Positions 58,896 through 64,000 of a stretch of 64,000 bases of DNA are shown one piece after another. The DNA comes from Ceratopteris richardii (taxonomy: Eukaryota; Streptophyta; Polypodiopsida; Polypodiales; Pteridaceae). The notes beneath the pieces were generated by a model, which saw only the letters and a list, made by a program, of their open reading frames with translations, did no database searches and was not told the origin of the DNA. The stretch spans positions 440,501 through 504,500 of the forward strand of contig MU260074.1 of NCBI GenBank assembly GCA_020310875.1, given 5' to 3'. The number at the start of each line of letters is the position of its first letter. Position 1 is the stretch's first letter. A program made the position numbers and the translations under genes.

Positions 58896-59122
58896 TATTT
58901 TGGAACAATGGCATCAAACAAGAAGAAAGAGGTTAGTATCAATAACATATTTTTCATGTGAAAATTGTGTCTCATGTGCCTGGGATTTCTCAATTGTGTC
59001 TATGCACGGCCATGTAAGGTGGCCCTATATTGATGCATACTTTGGAAATGCATGACCTGAATGGTGCAAACGACTTGGTTATGCCAAAGGCACATGGTTG
59101 CTGCTGGTCGAGGCTTTTGATG
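58151..59122 (-). other. Element F 3' untranslated region
   Basis: About 970 bp without a convincing gene. It contains an uninterrupted T run at 58859-58892 (A34 on the element's strand). It also holds a diverged direct repeat of about 80 bp (58559-58640 and 58999-59079, sharing TGTAA.GTGGCCCTA and GAAAATGCATG-like blocks). There is no equivalent of element E's ORF-X. Confidence 0.65.
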
Positions 59123-60580
59123 TTACTTGTATACTTGATGAATTCTTTGTTTGGAGGTGTCGATTGGATCTCGAAATGATGTAATCCTCCTAATGGGAAC
59201 CCATTTCCAAATAGTATTTGGCCCTGTAGAGATCACCTCAGGCCAGTTCTTCTTTGGATGCTTTCCAAGCTTTGGTATCCAGTGTGGTTGACCCCTTGGT
59301 TTTGTGGATGTTGCTTGTGCTTTTGGCTGCCAAACCCATATCCTGGGTGAGTGCCTGCTTATTTTTGTAGAAGGGTTAAGTTTATCTTCTTTGGGTCTTT
59401 GTGCTCTGTTCTTATCCTTTGTTTTCCTTGGCTTCTTTGTTGAGACCTTTTGCATGGTGGGGAGCATAAGCCGTCGCGTATGTAAGAGCTTCTTGGGTAC
59501 CCACATCTGTAATCGCCCGTGTTGAGCTGTAGCTAATTTTTTAGGCACCCAAATTTGTACCTTATTGTGGTCGGCCTTCATCGATTGTTTCGGTACCCAA
59601 AGTAGTTGGATTTCTCGTGTTTGAGCCTGTCGTAGGTGCTTGGTCCTTCTGTTATCATGGTCGATCTGGTTGGGTGGGAGTCTTTGAGGCAACGTCGATG
59701 GTTGCACTCCTTTCTTTACCCAGATCTGTGTCATGCCCAACACTTCTTTCTTCTTGAGGGCTCTTTGTCTAGTTGATAGACTGGTTGTCTTGCACTGTTT
59801 TGCTTGCTTCTGAGGTTGAGCTCCTGTGGATGCTTTGCTCTTTAAAAAACAAGAAGAAGGTTCCTCTTGACTTTGCGACTGTCCTTCCGTGCTTGCGTCC
59901 GTCTGGATCATAGAGCTTTTGACATCTACAACATCTTGTTCAAGAAGATTAGCCTTAGAGGAACAAAGAGAGTGTGTGGTGTCAGTTTCAGTGGGCATGT
60001 GATTCTCCAATTCTAATGTAATGCATTGATTATATACCCACACTTGAAGAAGTTGACTTCTTAGGTTCAAGTTGACAGCATGGTCGTAAATCCAATCTTG
60101 ACCCAAGACAAGTGGTTCTGTGAGGTCCTCATCATGACACACTAGCATTTTGACTTTTATTGGAACATCTTGAAGGTAGATGGGAAGTTCCACCTCGCCC
60201 AAACAGGGTGTTTCCACGCCTCCTAATCCTATGAGATAGGCTTCTATGGGCTTGATGTCCAATTGCAAGTCTTGGCAGTATGAAAGTCTAACTGCACTAG
60301 TTGCTGCTCCTGAGTCAACCAATGCTCTCACAGTCCTTACACTCTTTCCCTGTCCTACCTCTATAGTCACAAAGGGCCGTCGATCAATTATGTGAGAAGT
60401 AATTATGCCTGATTTTTGGCACATGTCCATGTGATATTTGGGAGCTTTTGTGTTGACATCTAGGCCTAGCCGCCGTAGCTTATTTCTTCTGATGCGCTCT
60501 CTTGCCTCTGCTTGTGCTTCTTCTCTAACCCTTAACTCCTCTTCTTTTCGCTTCTTAGCAGTGTTGAGTCTTGTGAGCAT
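59123..60580 (-). CDS. Element F second retropepsin-like protein (PR2) with W-x-P-K tail
   Basis: A 485-residue intact frame; ATG at 60580-60578. Residues 1-35 are a charged helix (KKRKEEELRVREEAQAEARE). Residues 68-165 form a retropepsin-like domain: VRALVDSGAATSAVRLSYCQ with D89-S90-G91, and PLVLGQDWIYD at 157-166. From residue 280 the tail repeats a short motif around Trp (IWVKK 286, LWVPKQ 327, IWVPKKL 343, MWVPKKL 359, IWVWQPK 414, HWIPK 433, WKWVPIRR 458). Upstream, codons matching an integrase C-terminus run in this same frame to about 60711, with one stop, so it was probably once fused to integrase as in element E. The triad is intact, so proteolysis is possible. I know of no standard function for a protease here. 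Confidence 0.75.
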   Translation of the reverse strand: MLTRLNTAKKRKEEELRVREEAQAEARERIRRNKLRRLGLDVNTKAPKYHMDMCQKSGIITSHIIDRRPFVTIEVGQGKSVRTVRALVDSGAATSAVRLSYCQDLQLDIKPIEAYLIGLGGVETPCLGEVELPIYLQDVPIKVKMLVCHDEDLTEPLVLGQDWIYDHAVNLNLRSQLLQVWVYNQCITLELENHMPTETDTTHSLCSSKANLLEQDVVDVKSSMIQTDASTEGQSQSQEEPSSCFLKSKASTGAQPQKQAKQCKTTSLSTRQRALKKKEVLGMTQIWVKKGVQPSTLPQRLPPNQIDHDNRRTKHLRQAQTREIQLLWVPKQSMKADHNKVQIWVPKKLATAQHGRLQMWVPKKLLHTRRLMLPTMQKVSTKKPRKTKDKNRAQRPKEDKLNPSTKISRHSPRIWVWQPKAQATSTKPRGQPHWIPKLGKHPKKNWPEVISTGPNTIWKWVPIRRITSFRDPIDTSKQRIHQVYK

Positions 60581-60699
60581 TTCCTCTGTAAGAGGTTCCT
60601 GATATAACTTGACTCGGCATCCACTAATATAGTTGGGTAGGACATCACCTTCTTAAGTGGCCAATTGAACAGCACCGCTAGTGGAGAGTCTATTAATGA

Positions 60700-63600
60700 T
60701 CATGGGTCCATATCCTCGTTTTCCAGTTTGCGAGCATGTTGCTTTAGCGTGTAAACCAGCACTAGATCACCATCCTTCAATCCTTTATCCTTTACATGGG
60801 CATCAAAGTATGCCTTTTGCCTTTTCTTTGCAGCATAAATGCCTGCTGCTGCCCGTAGCCTCGTCTCACCTAAGCGTTCTAGATCAAAGATCCTGGAAGA
60901 CAACTCATGTCCATTCCACTCATGCTCTTGTGCTACTTTCAAGGCTGGGATTAAGAAGTCCAATGGTAGCACGGCATTCTGTCCAAAGACCATCTGAAAT
61001 GGGGTAGCATTGAGTACCGTTTTGTAGGCAACTCGGTATGCCCAAACAGCATGATGAAGTTGTTTGTCCCAATCAGAGCGTTTATTATTTACAAGTTTCG
61101 TCAATACGTTACATAGGATCTTGTTCGTGCTCTCGGCCTGTCCGTTAGCTTGTGGGTGATAAGGGGCAGACTTCTTGTGTATCACCATGAATTCTTGAAG
61201 GAGATTTTCAATGACCTCATTCAAGAAGTGCGTACCTCTATCACTGACCAACTCTATTGGTAACCCATATCTAGTGAACACATTTTCGAATAAGAACTTA
61301 GCCGTCGTTTGAGCATCATTCTTTGTCGTGGCTTTTACTTCCACCCACTTTGTAAGGTAATCTGTGGCTACAATAATGTATTCTGCATGGGAGTTTCTAG
61401 CTGGGGGGTTAATAGGACCAACAAAGTCTATACCCCACTTTGAAAATGCACGTCCTCCCATCATTGGCCTTAAAGGCATCTCGTCTTTTCTTATCGGATA
61501 TTGGGCACGTTGACATGTGTCACATTTCTTCACATAAGTATGTGCATCCATATGAAGAGTGGGCCACCAAAGTCCTGAGAATAAAATGGTCTTAATTACT
61601 CTGTCAGGCCCAAAGTGTCCACCTGCAGCACCGCTGTGTGCAGTTTCTAAGACTTTCAAATAGTCTGATTCATGAACGCACAGTCTTAGGTAACCATCCT
61701 TGCCTCTTCGATATAGGTTGTCTCCTATCAAGGCATAGTCTTGAGCCTCTTGCTCCATGCTCCGTTTTCTTGCAAGACTAGCCTGATTGGGTAATGTTCT
61801 CGATCTCATGAACTCAACCAATGGAGCACTCCAATCTGGGATTAATGACACATGATAAAGAGTGGCATGCTCCACTGGGGGTCTCTTCTGGCACACTGGA
61901 CAATTCTGGATCCACTCCTGTATTTCTTTGTCCATGCTAGGCCAATACACTCCTAAACGTTTTAGATTCTGCAATGTTCGTTGTTTAGAGTAGTGATTTC
62001 CTAGCAGTCCCTCATGGGCTTGTTGCATCCAACTAGTATGTTCGTCGTCCTCCACACAACAAGCTAATACGCCCTCAGTATCTTGTTTATACATACTTCC
62101 GGCCAATATTTGATACTTTTGTGATTTCACAATTTCTTCTTTGCTTGTTTTCACATTTTTATTTGCAGGTCCGAAGGTTAGGACTGGCACCAACTTATTT
62201 GCCCATTTAGGAACAACTTCCAAATTGAACAGATAAGCATCGGGCAATTCATCAGACACTCCTAGCGGTGGCTCTCCTGAAGTGATGCGAGAAAGATGGT
62301 CTGCCCTAAGATGGGTTCTACCTTTCCTAACAACAACTTCAAAGTCGTATTCCATTAGTAAGAGGAACCATCTTACTAAGCGGCCTGTATTGCAAGGTTT
62401 ATTGACCAAATATAGTAAAGCTTGATGATCAGTGAAAAACTTGAACTTATTGGCCAATAGATAGTGTCTAAACTTCTTCACGGCATATACCATACCTAAG
62501 CCTTCTCTCTCCGTTGTGGTATAATTTCGTTCAGCTGCATTTAATTGCCTACTAGCATATGCTATCGGCAAATCTAGGTTTCCTTCACCTGTGGGTTGTG
62601 CTAGCACACATCCTATTGCATGATTGGAGGCATCTACATGGACATGAAAGGGTTTGCTCCAATCCGGAGTAGTCAATATTGGTGCTGTGCACAAACGTCT
62701 TTTCAGCTCGTTGAAGGAATTCTCGCATTCCTCGTTCCACTCAAAATTTGTTAACAACCCGTAAAGAGGTTTAGCTATGATGGCATACATGTGGATAAAC
62801 CTACGGTAATATCCACAATGGCCCATAAAGGCCTGTACCTCTTTAACATTTCTTGGTCTTGGCAACTCTGCTATCGCTCTTACCTTGTCTTCATCTGTTG
62901 AAATTCCATTCTTAGAAACAATGTGACCTAAGATTTTACCTTGTCGTACCATGAACACACACTTTTCTGGGTTCAGACAAACTCGATAATCTCTACACTT
63001 GTTGAAGATTTGTCTGAGCTCAGGGATGTGGTAACTTCTCTGTTGGGAATGCGCACATAAATCATCCACATATACTTCTAAGCTCTTTCGTAGGAACTCT
63101 TTGAAGACATGACACATGAGCCTTTGGAATGTTGCAGGTGCATTGGTGAGCCCAAATGGCATCACGCGAAATGCAAAGATTCCCCATTCTGTGGCAAAGG
63201 CCGTTTTGTGTTGATCTTCGGGGGCAATGGCTACTTGGTTGTAACCTGAAAATCCATCAAGGAAGCTATAAACTTCCTTGCCTGCAACACGCTCCAATAG
63301 ATGTTCGGTGATTGGAAGTGGATAACTATCTCTGATCGTAGCGGCATTAACTTTTTTAAGGTTAATGCACACTCGCAATTTCCCATTCTTCTTGGGCACC
63401 ACCACAATGGGGGACACCCATTCAGTGTGCTCAATCTCATAGATGAATCCAGCTTCAATCAACCTGTCAATTTCCTCCTTTATTTTGGCTGCATAATTGT
63501 CATTATACGTGTAGGGCTTTTGTTTGGTGGGCTTGGCATCAGCGGTCATCGGAATAGTATGAGAGCAAATCTTTGGATCTACCCCTTTCAAGTCTCTATA

Positions 63601-64000
63601 GTGCCATGCGAACACATCCCTATATTCCCTTAATAGAGCTACAAGCTCTGCTTCTTCTTTTGCACTTAGGTCATCTCCTATGTACGTACATCGTTCTTCG
63701 TTCCCTTCAATGGTCACTACAATTTTTTTGGTCCTTTCTTTATTGTCATATGCTTCTCCTGTAATGGCCTCTCTCTTAGGCATCCGTACCAAAATTTTTC
63801 GGTCTTCCACTTCATATTTCTTGAAATTATCTGGTACTTCAAACAATGATTCTTCCTCTTCTTGTTTCACTGCTTTTCTTTTCTTTTTCTTTTGACCTCC
63901 TTCACTTCCTTCCTTTGAGTTTATCGTTTTAATACTTGTGAGGGGTTCTTCTTCTTTTTGGGTTAGCACTCCTATGTCTTCTAAGTAGTGTTCCTCTGAG
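60700..64000 (-). CDS. Element F RT, RNase H and integrase (partial, open to edge)
   Basis: One uninterrupted frame from the window edge to the stop at 60700. RT: DVFAWHYRDLKGVDPKICSH, VCINLKKVNAATIRDSYPLP, FGLTNAPATFQRLMC and the catalytic YVDDL at 63072-63058. RNase H: HVHVDASNHAIGCVLAQ, ASRQLNAAERNYTTTEREGL and DHQALLYLVNK. Integrase: zinc module 1 (H..H...C..C, 62016-61891), zinc module 2 (61638-61513), and the core with D (WGIDFVGPI), D (VSDRGTHF) and E (NGQAESTN). The end GDLVLVYTLKQHARK meets a 1-nt shift near 60708-60715, where the GPY-like part continues in the PR2 frame. It is a very good candidate for a recently functional pol. The Athila/Tat-like core has no chromodomain. Confidence 0.92.
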   Translation of the reverse strand, partial: SEEHYLEDIGVLTQKEEEPLTSIKTINSKEGSEGGQKKKKRKAVKQEEEESLFEVPDNFKKYEVEDRKILVRMPKREAITGEAYDNKERTKKIVVTIEGNEERCTYIGDDLSAKEEAELVALLREYRDVFAWHYRDLKGVDPKICSHTIPMTADAKPTKQKPYTYNDNYAAKIKEEIDRLIEAGFIYEIEHTEWVSPIVVVPKKNGKLRVCINLKKVNAATIRDSYPLPITEHLLERVAGKEVYSFLDGFSGYNQVAIAPEDQHKTAFATEWGIFAFRVMPFGLTNAPATFQRLMCHVFKEFLRKSLEVYVDDLCAHSQQRSYHIPELRQIFNKCRDYRVCLNPEKCVFMVRQGKILGHIVSKNGISTDEDKVRAIAELPRPRNVKEVQAFMGHCGYYRRFIHMYAIIAKPLYGLLTNFEWNEECENSFNELKRRLCTAPILTTPDWSKPFHVHVDASNHAIGCVLAQPTGEGNLDLPIAYASRQLNAAERNYTTTEREGLGMVYAVKKFRHYLLANKFKFFTDHQALLYLVNKPCNTGRLVRWFLLLMEYDFEVVVRKGRTHLRADHLSRITSGEPPLGVSDELPDAYLFNLEVVPKWANKLVPVLTFGPANKNVKTSKEEIVKSQKYQILAGSMYKQDTEGVLACCVEDDEHTSWMQQAHEGLLGNHYSKQRTLQNLKRLGVYWPSMDKEIQEWIQNCPVCQKRPPVEHATLYHVSLIPDWSAPLVEFMRSRTLPNQASLARKRSMEQEAQDYALIGDNLYRRGKDGYLRLCVHESDYLKVLETAHSGAAGGHFGPDRVIKTILFSGLWWPTLHMDAHTYVKKCDTCQRAQYPIRKDEMPLRPMMGGRAFSKWGIDFVGPINPPARNSHAEYIIVATDYLTKWVEVKATTKNDAQTTAKFLFENVFTRYGLPIELVSDRGTHFLNEVIENLLQEFMVIHKKSAPYHPQANGQAESTNKILCNVLTKLVNNKRSDWDKQLHHAVWAYRVAYKTVLNATPFQMVFGQNAVLPLDFLIPALKVAQEHEWNGHELSSRIFDLERLGETRLRAAAGIYAAKKRQKAYFDAHVKDKGLKDGDLVLVYTLKQHARKLENEDMDP

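Larger units (their letters stand above)
57507..64000 (-). mobile_element. Ty3/gypsy element F, 3' part (runs off window)
   Basis: Minus-strand element. Its 3' LTR is at 57507-58133, preceded by a polypurine tract, a 1-kb untranslated region, a PR2-bearing ORF and a long RT-RNase H-integrase frame that is open to the window edge. It is the best-preserved of the three related gypsy elements: the pol frame has no stop over 1100 codons. The site before it is CCAAG, and the uninterrupted site is visible in copy 1 at 3637-3641. Gag, protease 1 and the 5' LTR lie beyond 64000. Confidence 0.9.

Overview
This window is a stretch of a large, repeat-rich plant nuclear genome. I see no host gene, tRNA, rRNA or CRISPR array. 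Almost everything I can identify is an LTR retrotransposon or a remnant of one, with one LINE fragment and some microsatellites. The Ty1/copia primer sites match initiator-Met tRNA. One Ty3/gypsy primer site resembles the tRNA-Asp site used by Athila/Tat-type elements. The AT-rich, old, nested landscape would fit a gymnosperm or another giant plant genome, but the species cannot be named from the sequence.

Layout, left to right. 1-3641 is one copy of a long direct repeat that recurs at 53867-57506; both copies contain a decayed copia RNase H plus LTR piece. 3722-4297 is an inverted copia RT fragment, and 4302-5775 is a LINE reverse transcriptase remnant. 6172-14880 is a heavily mutated Ty3/gypsy element (D). 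14890-16030 is a copia RNase H fragment with a possible LTR. 17053-32919 is a complete but decayed 15.9-kb Ty3/gypsy element (E) with both LTRs, a hairpin-rich tandem array just before gag, and about 3.7 kb of unrecognised coding sequence after the pol region. 34482-48600 is a tandem pair of copia elements (A and B, minus strand) sharing an LTR. B's gag is split by a young copia element (C, plus strand, 41103-47652) flanked by the 5-bp duplication CCTCA. 48640-49250 is a chromodomain-bearing gypsy tail, followed by a palindromic LTR pair (49428-50501), a small copia fragment and 3 kb of unrecognised sequence. 57507-64000 is the 3' part of a third Ty3/gypsy element (F, minus strand) inserted in the second copy of the long repeat.

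How the pieces work together. Elements B and C each encode a single copia polyprotein in the order gag, protease, integrase, RT, RNase H. Elements D, E and F belong to one Ty3/gypsy lineage with an unusual architecture: protease 1, RT, RNase H, an integrase with two tandem H2C2 zinc-binding modules, then a second retropepsin-like domain fused or placed directly after the integrase C-terminus, ending in a tail rich in W-x-P-K motifs. Protease 1 is visible in D and E and lies outside the window in F. E adds a further long ORF of unknown function between that region and its 3' LTR. The second protease, the doubled zinc module and the unknown ORF are the most interesting content here.

Relative ages can be read from nesting and LTR divergence. 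C (about 5 differences in 1126 bp between its LTRs, counted by eye) is younger than B. E is older (roughly 30 differences in 820 bp). F inserted after the long repeat was duplicated, or on one of two haplotypes. D and the LINE fragment are the most decayed.
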